Shown here one piece after another: positions 1 through 7,272 of a stretch of 18,073 bases of DNA. Position 1 is the stretch's first letter. Each line of letters starts with the position of its first letter. Both the position numbers and the translations under genes were made by a program. The DNA comes from Coemansia sp. RSA 1804 (lineage: Eukaryota; Kickxellomycota; Kickxellomycetes; Kickxellales; Kickxellaceae): NCBI GenBank assembly GCA_027578815.1, contig JANBTH010000404.1, positions 1 to 18,073 on the forward strand, in the 5' to 3' direction. A model generated the notes under the pieces. That model was not told the DNA's origin. It did not search any database and saw nothing but the letters and a program-made list of their open reading frames with translations.

Positions 1-1
1 G

Positions 2-361
2 CTCTATGACATTGTCGACGATATTGCGCAGCGTCTGGAGAAAGCGTGTCTGTATTCGCCTGGCTCTCCCTACTCAGGCCCCGTCAAGCAAGTGTCCGGC
101 TACGGCCACATTGGCGACGGAAACCTTCATCTCAACATCGTGACCGACCGCTTTGACGACAGAGTCACCCGCATCTTCGAGCCCTACGTGTACGAGTGGG
201 TTGCCTCGCACCGCGGCTCCATTTCCGCCGAGCACGGCGTCGGCCTGATGAAGCGCGACTACCTGTCCTACTCCAAGCCGCCCGCCATGATCGACTACAT
301 GAAGCGCATCAAGGCCCTGTTCGATCCAAACGGCATCCTCAATCCATACAAGGTTCTGTAG
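2..361 (+). CDS. D2HGDH: D-2-hydroxyglutarate dehydrogenase, C-terminal fragment (5' end outside window)
   Basis: This is the last 119 codons of an FAD-dependent oxidoreductase, entering the window already in frame and ending at TAG 359-361. The segment carries the family's C-terminal signatures: GYGHIGDGNLHLN (around 95-133) and SISAEHGVG (around 223-249), which contribute to the FAD/metal and substrate site in the FAD-linked oxidase C-terminal domain. It ends in DPNGILNPYKVL, the usual terminus of D2HGDH proteins. The family oxidises D-2-hydroxyglutarate to 2-oxoglutarate, normally in mitochondria; the yeast relatives are Dld2 and Dld3. The match to eukaryotic D2HGDH is better than to D-lactate dehydrogenase because of the EPYVYEW and KRDYLSYSKPP blocks, but DLD-type paralogues share these motifs. 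No N-terminal targeting signal can be judged, since the start lies off the window. Confidence 0.88.
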   Translation, partial: LYDIVDDIAQRLEKACLYSPGSPYSGPVKQVSGYGHIGDGNLHLNIVTDRFDDRVTRIFEPYVYEWVASHRGSISAEHGVGLMKRDYLSYSKPPAMIDYMKRIKALFDPNGILNPYKVL

Positions 362-368
362 GTTCTGT
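351..368 (+). repeat. 9-bp tandem duplication across the stop codon
   Basis: AGGTTCTGT occurs twice back to back (351-359 and 360-368), each followed by AG. The first copy contains the dehydrogenase stop codon TAG (359-361), and the second copy places another in-frame TAG at 368-370. Confidence 0.85.
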
Positions 369-713
369 AGTGCTGCGCTCTTTGTCTTTTCTGCTAACTT
401 CCCTTTCCTGGTTGGTCAGCTCCTCGTTGATCCTTCGTGATCCGTGCTGGCGTGGTCAGATCGCCAAGCGTCAGCATGCTGCGCTCGAAATAACGGTTGA
501 TTTGAGCGAGAAAGGGTTTGAAGGGGGAAAAGACCAACAATAAATAAACAAAAGTAAACAAGCTCCAGCTCTCTTCTGTCTTTCTTCTTTAGTGTCTTTT
601 TTTTTGGTTCTACGTTGATCTTCTCTTGTTTATAGCTGCCGTACCTTGACTCTCTCTCTGTTCTTCTATCCCTCCTCCGCTTGTGACATTGTTGGCAACA
701 AGTAAACAGCAAC
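362..713 (+). other. Intergenic region: D2HGDH 3' end and RFC promoter/5' leader
   Basis: This 352-bp gap has no credible gene. Its left part should hold the 3' UTR of the dehydrogenase, with AATAAA hexamers at 539-548. The right half (about 570-700) is strongly pyrimidine-rich on the plus strand, including a T9 run at 597-605 and CTCTCTCTCT near 650. Pyrimidine-rich leaders of this kind are common just upstream of fungal housekeeping genes. No clear TATA box is seen. Confidence 0.5.
539..548 (+). terminator. Candidate polyadenylation signal of the D2HGDH gene
   Basis: Two overlapping AATAAA hexamers (539-544 and 543-548) lie about 180 nt after the dehydrogenase stop, a plausible distance for a fungal 3' UTR. 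No transcript evidence is available from the sequence alone. Confidence 0.35.
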
Positions 714-1796
714 ATGGACTTTTTCGGACGGCCAAAGGCCGACGCTCCGGCGTCGTCAAAGACAGACAAGCAGAGCGACGCCAAGGACGCCGCAGCAGCC
801 AGACTAGTGCCGTGGGTAGAAAAGTACCGGCCACGGAACATCAACGAGGTCACGGCCCAGGACGAGGTGGTCCGAGTGCTGCACAAGAGTCTGGAGACCA
901 AGAACCTCCCGCACCTCCTGTTCTACGGGCCTCCTGGAACCGGCAAAACATCGACCATTCTGGCGCTGACACGCGACATGTACGGCGCCGAGGCAAAGAC
1001 GCGAGTTCTTGAGCTGAACGCGTCGGACGAGCGCGGAATCTCGGTGATCCGCGAGAAGGTCAAGAACTTTGCGCGCGGAGCCATCGCCACCTCCTCAGCC
1101 GCGCACTCGTCAATGCCGCCGTACAAGGTCATCATACTCGATGAGGCGGACTCGATGACCTCGGATGCGCAGGCGGCGCTGCGCAGGATCATTGAAAAGT
1201 ACTCGCGGGTCACAAGGTTCTGCCTCGTTTGCAACTACGTCAGCAGGATCATCGAGCCGCTGGCCAGCAGGTGCACAAAGTTCCGCTTCAAGAGCCTCCC
1301 GCGCGACCAGGCCATTGCGCGCGTGGCCGAGGTTGCGCGGCTGGAGAACGTTGGGTGTCGGGACGACGCCGTTGGAGCGCTGGTCGACTGCGCCGAGGGC
1401 GATCTGCGCCGGGCCATGATGTCGCTGCAGAGCGCCTCGCGTATGGTGGGCAGCAGCGGAAAGCAGCTGGACGCCGCGGTGGTTGCCGAGGTCGTGGGTG
1501 TCATTCCTTCCGCCGTTATTGCCCAGCTGCGCGACTCGTGGGGTGCTGCTGATACACGCGCCGCCTGTGGCCTGGTTGACCAGCTTGTTTACAGCGGATA
1601 CCCGGCCTCCCGCGTCCTGTCCCAGCTCCACGACCTTGTTGTCGATGACGAGCGCCTCAACTCGCTGCAGAAGTCAAAGATCGCCATCCTCATGGCCTCT
1701 ACTGACAAGGCTCTCCACGACGGTGCTGACGAGCAACTGCAGCTTCTTGATCTGATGCTCCAGGCCTCAAAGGTCGCCGTGCAACAAGCCGCGTAG
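714..1796 (+). CDS. RFC2: Replication factor C small subunit (yeast Rfc2 / human RFC4 type)
   Basis: This 360-residue AAA+ clamp-loader subunit is part of the RFC pentamer that loads PCNA onto primed DNA in the nucleus; the same subunit serves in Rad24-, Ctf18- and Elg1-type loaders. Motifs in order are the RFC-family box WVEKYRP (34-40), Walker A GPPGTGKT (72-79), the ELNASDERGI block (about 100-109), Walker B VIILDEAD (139-146) and the SRC arginine-finger motif (185-187). A helical C-terminal collar domain follows, ending near ADEQLQLLDLML. The PHLLFYGPPGTGKTSTILAL and SDERGI blocks point to the yeast Rfc2 / human RFC4 orthologue rather than yeast Rfc4, which has SNDRGI-type sequence. Length is normal for the family. 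The ATG at 714 sits in a good context (CAACATGG). No intron is apparent. The gene converges with the acyltransferase gene at 1982, leaving 185 bp between stops. Confidence 0.96.
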   Translation: MDFFGRPKADAPASSKTDKQSDAKDAAAARLVPWVEKYRPRNINEVTAQDEVVRVLHKSLETKNLPHLLFYGPPGTGKTSTILALTRDMYGAEAKTRVLELNASDERGISVIREKVKNFARGAIATSSAAHSSMPPYKVIILDEADSMTSDAQAALRRIIEKYSRVTRFCLVCNYVSRIIEPLASRCTKFRFKSLPRDQAIARVAEVARLENVGCRDDAVGALVDCAEGDLRRAMMSLQSASRMVGSSGKQLDAAVVAEVVGVIPSAVIAQLRDSWGAADTRAACGLVDQLVYSGYPASRVLSQLHDLVVDDERLNSLQKSKIAILMASTDKALHDGADEQLQLLDLMLQASKVAVQQAA

Positions 1797-1981
1797 CAGT
1801 CATATCTTTAGCTTTTGGTATTGCATGCTAGGAAACACTGTGCACACACGCGTTAAACATACCACGGCACGCGTGGAATATCGTAGAAATTATAAACTAA
1901 ATAATGTTTCATTCAAAAGCCAACGTTGAATGTAAAAGCGTGAAAAGAAGTACCTGCGAAACGAAGAGAACAGAAGAGTGT
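1797..1981. other. Convergent intergenic region
   Basis: This 185-bp AT-rich gap separates two genes whose 3' ends face each other (RFC on plus, first acyltransferase on minus). It should contain both transcript ends. TATAAACTAAATAATG near 1890-1905 is a loose polyadenylation-like stretch on the plus strand, but no perfect AATAAA is present. Nothing else is recognisable. Confidence 0.4.
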
Positions 1982-3490
1982 TTACTTGTAGTATTCAAAC
2001 TTGTCCACCAGCTTCATCCAGCTGGCATTCTGGACAACTTTGGCTGCCACCTCGGGCGCAAGCTTGAGTTCAATCTCGTATCCGCCGACCTTTGGATTGG
2101 TTGCCATGACATATGCTACGTCGGTGGACACTTGAGGTCCATGGCGTACCAGCGAAGGAATGCCGGCTCCAAAATCAACCTCATAGTGTCCAAGCCTGCT
2201 ATGGTTGCTTGTCAGCAGCTTCTTTTTGCATGTCCAGGTGCCGAATCCCATCCGTAGGTAGTTGTCTGCTTTGCTTTCCGCTAGGTATCCCAGCTGCGAA
2301 TAGACCTTCTCGTCGGAGGACGCCACGACCTCGTGTATTATCAGCGCTAGTGCGGATAATGCCTCGTCCGTGGGCTCAACATAAACCAGGGTCTCTGGGA
2401 ACATGGCGTCCCTTCCCATCGACATGTTTCCCAGGTATTTGGGCGCGTCTGGGTGGCTCAAGCGCGTGTGCATGCTCACAGACAAGTTTGCTTTAAACTC
2501 GCCCGTGGGCTTGCTCTTCTTGCCTTGACCAAAGACGGTGCGGAAAGGTGAGGCCAGCCGTCTGCTTATCCTGTCGCTGTTTGCCTGCTTCTTTGCTTGC
2601 GCAACCACGATTGTCAAGTACGCAATGATAACGTCGTTGATAGAGTACCGAATCCCCGGCGGTGCATGCCTCTGCACCGAGTCGCGGATGCTCTCCATTG
2701 TTTTGGACGGGATGTGGAAGAACGAGCATGTATAGCTGGTTGCGTCTATCACTCTTTTCAGCAGCTGTCCGCGTAGTTCTGGCGACAGCCATGTCACACA
2801 CTTGCTGATAATGTTTCTGGACTGCAAGGTTTTGACCATCGAGCTGTCCAGTGAAGTGGTTTCACTGGAACGAATGCTGGTAGGAACTGCGCGGTCGTAG
2901 ATGTACTCGCATGCGGGGAATGGAGCTTTGTTGGCGGCATCCTGTGGCTGCACCATCCATCTGGCTATTTCGGCCCACCGGTTCACAAGACGCGTAAACC
3001 CGTACCCGTCAAAGAGGCAGTGCATAATGCTAGCATACACAAGCACGCCGCCGTTGTCCTTGAAGCGAACGGCGTGGACGTACGCTGTCTTTATCTTCTT
3101 GCCGAATAATCCCGGTGAAACGGGAACCCCGCATTTTGAGCTTGAGCCGATAGGGAGCCTATCGATGTTGAACCCGAACTTGTGCATGTCTGAGTAATCA
3201 AGGTCGCAGACGGTGTCTGTGTAGACAGGCATGTTCAGGTCATCCTTGTTCACCTCGACGTACAGTTTTCTGTCGGTATCGATTTTCACGTAGCCGGCAA
3301 GGATGGGGAACTCTTCCAGTGTCTTGTAGAATGCATTCTCCAGTGCTTTGGCCGGCATGAACTCGTCCCGAGGGACGTTGCTGCCGTTCTCGTACCAGTA
3401 GCACAGCGGGATGCTTATCGGCGAGCCCATTGTGTCATATCCATCGAGATGGATAGTCTGCGAACTAACCGTGCTTAAAAACGAATCCAT
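1982..3490 (-). CDS. BAHD-superfamily acyltransferase, copy A of a tandem array
   Basis: The predicted protein has 502 residues and belongs to the transferase (BAHD-like, PF02458-type) superfamily, which moves an acyl group from acyl-CoA to an alcohol or amine. The catalytic motif HxxxDG is present as HCLFDG with H157 and D161. The second motif, DFGWG in plant BAHD enzymes, reads DFGAG (439-443). LNMPVYTDT (85-93) and the C-terminal WMKLVDKF block are shared with copies B and C. I chose the ATG at 3490 because all three paralogues begin there (MD-x-F-x-x-TV/S-x-x-Q). The frame stays open to 3883, giving 131 further codons without similarity to the paralogues. A TTTACTTGCAG acceptor-like sequence lies just before the start, so a 5'-UTR intron is possible. 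No signal peptide is seen in this start choice. Substrate is unknown. Confidence 0.85.
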   Translation of the reverse strand: MDSFLSTVSSQTIHLDGYDTMGSPISIPLCYWYENGSNVPRDEFMPAKALENAFYKTLEEFPILAGYVKIDTDRKLYVEVNKDDLNMPVYTDTVCDLDYSDMHKFGFNIDRLPIGSSSKCGVPVSPGLFGKKIKTAYVHAVRFKDNGGVLVYASIMHCLFDGYGFTRLVNRWAEIARWMVQPQDAANKAPFPACEYIYDRAVPTSIRSSETTSLDSSMVKTLQSRNIISKCVTWLSPELRGQLLKRVIDATSYTCSFFHIPSKTMESIRDSVQRHAPPGIRYSINDVIIAYLTIVVAQAKKQANSDRISRRLASPFRTVFGQGKKSKPTGEFKANLSVSMHTRLSHPDAPKYLGNMSMGRDAMFPETLVYVEPTDEALSALALIIHEVVASSDEKVYSQLGYLAESKADNYLRMGFGTWTCKKKLLTSNHSRLGHYEVDFGAGIPSLVRHGPQVSTDVAYVMATNPKVGGYEIELKLAPEVAAKVVQNASWMKLVDKFEYYK

Positions 3491-3555
3491 GTCTGCAAGT
3501 AAAGCGGTAGTGAAGGTTAAACAAATACTTTTCCAGCGTTCTCGAGTACAACGGG

Positions 3556-3570
3556 AAAAAAAAAAAAAAA
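3556..3570. promoter_or_regulatory. Poly(dA:dT) tract upstream of acyltransferase copy A
   Basis: A run of 15 A on the plus strand (15 T in the sense of the gene) lies 66-80 bp upstream of the copy A start codon. Such tracts exclude nucleosomes in fungal promoters; that role here is inferred from position only. Confidence 0.45.
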
Positions 3571-3575
3571 GAACA

Positions 3576-3595
3576 ATTGCACTGAATGGTGCAAT
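3576..3595. promoter_or_regulatory. Inverted repeat in the copy A promoter
   Basis: ATTGCAC (3576-3582) and GTGCAAT (3589-3595) are perfect 7-bp inverted arms around a 6-bp spacer, directly beside the A15 tract and about 86-105 bp upstream of the copy A start. The symmetry would suit a dimeric DNA-binding regulator. No matching site was found in the other acyltransferase promoters. Confidence 0.4.
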
Positions 3596-3776
3596 ATAGA
3601 AGTTGTGATCAATAGGAAAAATAAGGACCATACTCAGTTCCTTCTCTCTCACTGACAACCGGATATCAACAAGATGTAACAAGAATGAACAAGTGAAAAC
3701 TTTTATGTGGAGCCGCTTTGAATGCAGAAACTCCTTGAAAGCACACATGTCGATATGGCAATGGTTTTCCGGCTTT

Positions 3777-3790
3777 GCTTGAAGTAGAAG
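3777..3790 (-). promoter_or_regulatory. Shared element GCTTGAAGnAGAAG, copy 1 (downstream of acyltransferase B)
   Basis: The plus-strand sequence GCTTGAAGTAGAAG lies about 100-115 bp beyond the stop of copy B. A 13-of-14 match occurs at 5562-5575, at nearly the same distance beyond the stop of copy C. It could be a 3'-UTR or 3'-end-formation element, or a remnant of the duplicated unit. Confidence 0.35.
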
Positions 3791-3890
3791 CGGGAGAATA
3801 TAGTTTATTGTACCAACTAACATATATCGCCAGCAAACCTCCCAAAGACAGCCTGACCAGCGCTCTGCAATCCCAGAGCACAAGTAGCGA

Positions 3891-5390
3891 CTATATAATA
3901 CAATCGTACTTGTCCACCATCTTCATCCAGCCAGCATCTTGGATAACATGGGCCGCTATTTCGGGGGCCAGATTAAGTGTGATCTCGTATCCTCCAATCT
4001 CTGGATTTCCTGGCATTACAAGGACGACATCGGGGAAGGCGTAAGGTGTAAAACGCACCAACAGGGGAGTTTCTGCTCCAAAGTCGACCTTGTAGTGGGC
4101 AAATCTGACCTGGGTGCTAATAACCAGCTTCCGTCTATGCTTTGCATTACACAGAGTTAGCCGCATGTAGCTGTCTGGTTCCTTGTTTAGTAAATGTCCA
4201 AACTGTCCAATATATTCCTTGTCAACATCTGAAACTGCTTGATGTGTTTTCAGAGCCAGCGCAGACAGGGCCTTGTCGGTGGGCTCACCTTGCACCATAT
4301 CCTGCGGGAACCAAATGTACTTTCCAAGGGACATGTTTCCCATGTAGTTGTCAGTGCCCGTGTGCTCAATACGCGGACGTATGTTTACCGCTACAGTTGT
4401 CAGAAACCCTGTGTGCTCGCCCAGCTTGGCGCCAAAGGCTGCGCGCACGGCTGAAGGCACTGGTCTGCTCCACCAGTCGGCAGATGCCTTTTCTTTTGCC
4501 CGAGCAACAAGAATCGTCACATAAGCTACAATAATATCATTAATAGAGTAGCGCATGCCTGGCGGAGCGTGTTTTTGCACGCTGGTACGAAGGTTCTCCA
4601 ATTCTTCTGAAGGAATGTGCAGGTAATAGCATACACGGCTGGCCGCATTCGATAGTGCTTTGAATATTCTACCCCGTGTTTCTGGCGATATCCAGGCAAA
4701 CCATCTGGTTAGCATGTTACCGCTGGACATGGATTCAAGTGTAAAGGTGTCCAGAGATGCTGTTTGATTAGACCGATAGATTGAGTGTACTGCGCGGTCA
4801 TGAGTATACTGGCGCTTTGGGAATGGTGCTTGGTGCACATCCTGCGGTTGCTGCATCCATCTGGCTATCTCTGCCCAACGGCTCATGAACAGTGTAAATC
4901 CGTGTCCGTCAACCAGACAGTGCGAAACGCTTGCAAAAACTAGCACTCCGCTGTTGTTTTTAAATCTAATGACGCGAAAGAAGGCTAGCTTGATTAAGCT
5001 GCCAAAAGATCTAGATGTCGCTGGAACGCCGCACTCATCGGACAGATCAATTGGAAGCTTTCTAATATCAAATCGAGACTCGATCATTTCTGCAAATTCC
5101 ATATCGCAGCAAGTGTCTGTGTAAACTGGCATATTCAAATTATTCTTGTCTACTTCAATATACATGCGACTATCCTTATCTGTCTTTGAGTGTCCCGCAA
5201 AGATGGAAAACTCCTGCAATGTCTTGTAAAAGGCCTGTTCTAGTATCATTGGCGGCATGAATGCATCCCAAGAATCCCTGTTGTTGTTGGAGTACCAATA
5301 ACACATGGGAACAGGAACAATGGAACACACAGCATCGAGACCGTCTAGATAAACGATTTGCGGCTTGACAGTGTTAGTAAATGCGTCCAT
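3891..5390 (-). CDS. BAHD-superfamily acyltransferase, copy B of a tandem array
   Basis: The predicted protein has 499 residues and is clearly paralogous to its two neighbours. The catalytic motif is HCLVDG with H157 and D161. The second motif reads DFGAE (436-440), so both the Trp and the last Gly of the classical DFGWG are replaced. LNMPVYTDT (85-93), RWAEIARWM (about 171-179), the YSINDI block and the terminal WMKMVDKY are shared with copy A. The ATG at 5390 fits the paralogue N-termini. The frame extends upstream by 28 codons to an in-frame Met at 5474 with a hydrophobic stretch, but that segment is absent from copy C and has no counterpart in copy A, so I left it out. The product probably acts in the cytosol on a small-molecule acceptor. 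Substrate is unknown. Confidence 0.85.
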   Translation of the reverse strand: MDAFTNTVKPQIVYLDGLDAVCSIVPVPMCYWYSNNNRDSWDAFMPPMILEQAFYKTLQEFSIFAGHSKTDKDSRMYIEVDKNNLNMPVYTDTCCDMEFAEMIESRFDIRKLPIDLSDECGVPATSRSFGSLIKLAFFRVIRFKNNSGVLVFASVSHCLVDGHGFTLFMSRWAEIARWMQQPQDVHQAPFPKRQYTHDRAVHSIYRSNQTASLDTFTLESMSSGNMLTRWFAWISPETRGRIFKALSNAASRVCYYLHIPSEELENLRTSVQKHAPPGMRYSINDIIVAYVTILVARAKEKASADWWSRPVPSAVRAAFGAKLGEHTGFLTTVAVNIRPRIEHTGTDNYMGNMSLGKYIWFPQDMVQGEPTDKALSALALKTHQAVSDVDKEYIGQFGHLLNKEPDSYMRLTLCNAKHRRKLVISTQVRFAHYKVDFGAETPLLVRFTPYAFPDVVLVMPGNPEIGGYEITLNLAPEIAAHVIQDAGWMKMVDKYDCII

Positions 5391-5682
5391 CGTCTTTGGT
5401 AAATGAATAGATGTTAATAAAGGATAAAAAATAAAGAAACTATTTAATATTATAGGTAAGAGATGTAGAGTCAAAAAAAGGATAAACCAAAAGAGGCAAT
5501 TATGCTTGCACTTTCATCTGTCAAATTCTGTAAAACAATACACACATTGCGCTTTGTGGCTGCTTGAAGGAGAAGTAGCATATGCTCTATTCTCTGGCCA
5601 CCAGGTCTTGAGCAAGCAATGGAATGCCAAGACGGAATGACATATTGTTTGCAAATAACAATGAAGGAGTTCTATTCTCAGG
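5391..5682 (-). other. Intergenic region between acyltransferase copies B and C
   Basis: This 292-bp AT-rich gap holds the promoter of copy B and the 3' end of copy C. AAAGGATAAA occurs twice in it (near 5419 and 5477). Apart from the shared element at 5562-5575, nothing is recognisable. Confidence 0.4.
5562..5575 (-). promoter_or_regulatory. Shared element GCTTGAAGnAGAAG, copy 2 (downstream of acyltransferase C)
   Basis: GCTTGAAGGAGAAG on the plus strand lies about 108-121 bp beyond the stop of copy C and differs by one base from the site at 3777-3790. The flanks keep weak similarity (GGCT before it, CTATT/TTTATT and ACCA after it), which favours common descent of the two downstream regions. 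Confidence 0.35.
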
Positions 5683-7194
5683 CTATACCTCGAGATTGAA
5701 AGAATCCACCAAATTCATCCAGTATCTGTTCTGAACAATTAGCTCTGACACCCTCTCTTCAGCAAACACTACAAAGTCATATCCTCCGACGTCAGGATGC
5801 CCAGGCATAACAAATATGCTGTTCAATGCCACGGAAAGCACTGGGCGAACTACACTCGGGGCACCTGTTCCAAAATCCAATCCATAGCAGTTATATTTGC
5901 TGACATTGGATACCGTTACTCTGTTCTTGTACTTGTGGTAGCTTGCAACAAGACGCATGTGCGAGTCGGATACGCTGTTGATGAGATAATTGATTTGCCC
6001 AACATAGTCATTGTCTGTAGCTGCAATGGCGTTTCTGATGCTGGCTGCAACAGCTGAAAGGTTCTCAGCAATAATTTCGGCTAGAATAAGCTTTGATGAA
6101 CAGAAAATACACCTTGGACTTGATAGATTTCCAACAAAGTCCTTGGCATTTGTGCAGTTCACACGCGAACGGGAATTCACAGTAACTGCTACAAGGGTGT
6201 CCTCTTCGCGGTTGCCACCACCATCTTCAGCAATAGATTGAGAAGCTGTTGCAATTGACTGCCTACTTAGCTTTACATCTCGGGATTTTTGGTTTGCTTG
6301 CCCAACAACCATAGCCAGGAGAGCAGTGGCCACATCATTAATAGAGTAGTGCATTCCTTTTGGAGCATAAGTTTGTGTGTCATTGCGCAGCGCTTCGATA
6401 GTCTGTGCAGATACATGAAAGACGCAGCAAATGCTTTTCTTTGAAGAAACCATGTACTTTAGCAAAAGGTTACGTTTGTCAATAGGCAGCCATGCAAAGA
6501 ATCTTGTGCTTATGCTGCCATTGGCCATTGACTCCAGCGTTAGATTATCAAGAGCATCGGTGTTGTTTATCTTGTAGCTGGCATGGATGGAACGATCAAA
6601 AACAAATGCGCGTGTTGGCACTGGCGGCGTGGTATTGCCAACATTCTGCTGCGTCCATTTGGAAAGCTCTGCCCAGCGGCTCATAAAGGCAAAGTACCCA
6701 TATGCGTCAACTATTGCATGTGCAATACTGGCAAATATCACTACACCACTAAAGTTCTTGAGTCTGCGAATGTGAAATATCCCGAGCTTAGCACTAACGA
6801 TTGCTAGTTTTGAAGCAGCAACAATGCCACAAACCCCCTCAAAACTTTTTGGAAGCAGCTTTGTGGCAAACCCAGCATCTCTCATCTGCTTAAAGTCAAC
6901 ATCCCAGTCTGTATCAGTGTAAACAGGCATGTTGAGATTGCTGCTCTCAATCTCGACATATCCACGACTGTGCTTGTCCGTCTTAAAACGACCAGCAAGT
7001 ATTGGGAAGTCTTGAAGTGTTCGATAAAAGGACAATCTCAATATCTCTGGAGACATGAACACAGTCCACGACTTTTCAGTTAAAGAATTGTTTTCAAACC
7101 AGCAATAGCAAGGGATGTAGATGCCTGAAACAACCTCGTCAAAGCCGTCCAAAGGAAAGCGCTGAGACTTTACAGTGCTGACAAACACATCCAT
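5683..7194 (-). CDS. BAHD-superfamily acyltransferase, copy C of a tandem array (divergent)
   Basis: The predicted protein has 503 residues. It shares the paralogue framework: MDVFVSTVKSQ at the start, FPILAG (64-69), LNMPVYTDT (87-95), YSINDV, and a WMNLVDSF terminus. The catalytic His and Asp of HxxxD are kept (H159, D163), but the next residue is Ala instead of Gly (HAIVDAYG), and the second motif is DFGTG (440-444). It is visibly the most diverged copy, and its reading frame uses more A/T-ending codons than copy A or the RFC gene. The start is the ATG at 7194; a TTG three codons earlier opens the frame but is not a likely start. The frame is intact, so the gene is probably functional, possibly with a changed substrate or reduced activity. 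It starts only 105 bp from the stop of the next gene. Confidence 0.82.
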   Translation of the reverse strand: MDVFVSTVKSQRFPLDGFDEVVSGIYIPCYCWFENNSLTEKSWTVFMSPEILRLSFYRTLQDFPILAGRFKTDKHSRGYVEIESSNLNMPVYTDTDWDVDFKQMRDAGFATKLLPKSFEGVCGIVAASKLAIVSAKLGIFHIRRLKNFSGVVIFASIAHAIVDAYGYFAFMSRWAELSKWTQQNVGNTTPPVPTRAFVFDRSIHASYKINNTDALDNLTLESMANGSISTRFFAWLPIDKRNLLLKYMVSSKKSICCVFHVSAQTIEALRNDTQTYAPKGMHYSINDVATALLAMVVGQANQKSRDVKLSRQSIATASQSIAEDGGGNREEDTLVAVTVNSRSRVNCTNAKDFVGNLSSPRCIFCSSKLILAEIIAENLSAVAASIRNAIAATDNDYVGQINYLINSVSDSHMRLVASYHKYKNRVTVSNVSKYNCYGLDFGTGAPSVVRPVLSVALNSIFVMPGHPDVGGYDFVVFAEERVSELIVQNRYWMNLVDSFNLEV

Positions 7195-7272
7195 GTCCAG
7201 CAAATAAAGAACGAATTCACATAAATAGAAGTAATTTTTGGATGGCTAAGAAAAAAAAAGAAAATATTAAAT

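Larger units (their letters stand above)
3491..3890 (-). other. Intergenic region between acyltransferase copies A and B
   Basis: This 400-bp gap holds the promoter of copy A and the 3' end of copy B. It contains an A15 run (3556-3570), a 7-bp-arm inverted repeat (3576-3595) and an element shared with the next gap (3777-3790). On the minus strand one frame is open across nearly the whole gap; its translation is rich in Phe, Leu and Cys and unlike the paralogues, so it is treated as non-coding here. Confidence 0.5.

Noticed and set aside
416..901. Minus-strand 161-codon open frame over the RFC promoter and 5' end
   Set aside because: The translation is a low-complexity Lys/Arg/Ser mix caused by the pyrimidine-rich leader; it overlaps RFC coding sequence and has no family likeness.
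1110..1631. Minus-strand 173-codon open frame inside the RFC gene
   Set aside because: It is an antisense shadow of a well-identified AAA+ gene with GC-rich codons, which commonly leave the opposite strand open.
5391..5474. Possible hydrophobic signal peptide on acyltransferase copy B from an upstream Met
   Set aside because: The 28-codon extension lies in AT-rich promoter DNA, has no counterpart in the other copies, and BAHD-type enzymes are normally cytosolic. The conserved MD-x-F start is preferred.
1982..7194. A secondary-metabolite biosynthetic gene cluster around the acyltransferases
   Set aside because: No polyketide synthase, NRPS, terpene cyclase, P450, transporter or pathway regulator is present; the flanks are housekeeping genes.
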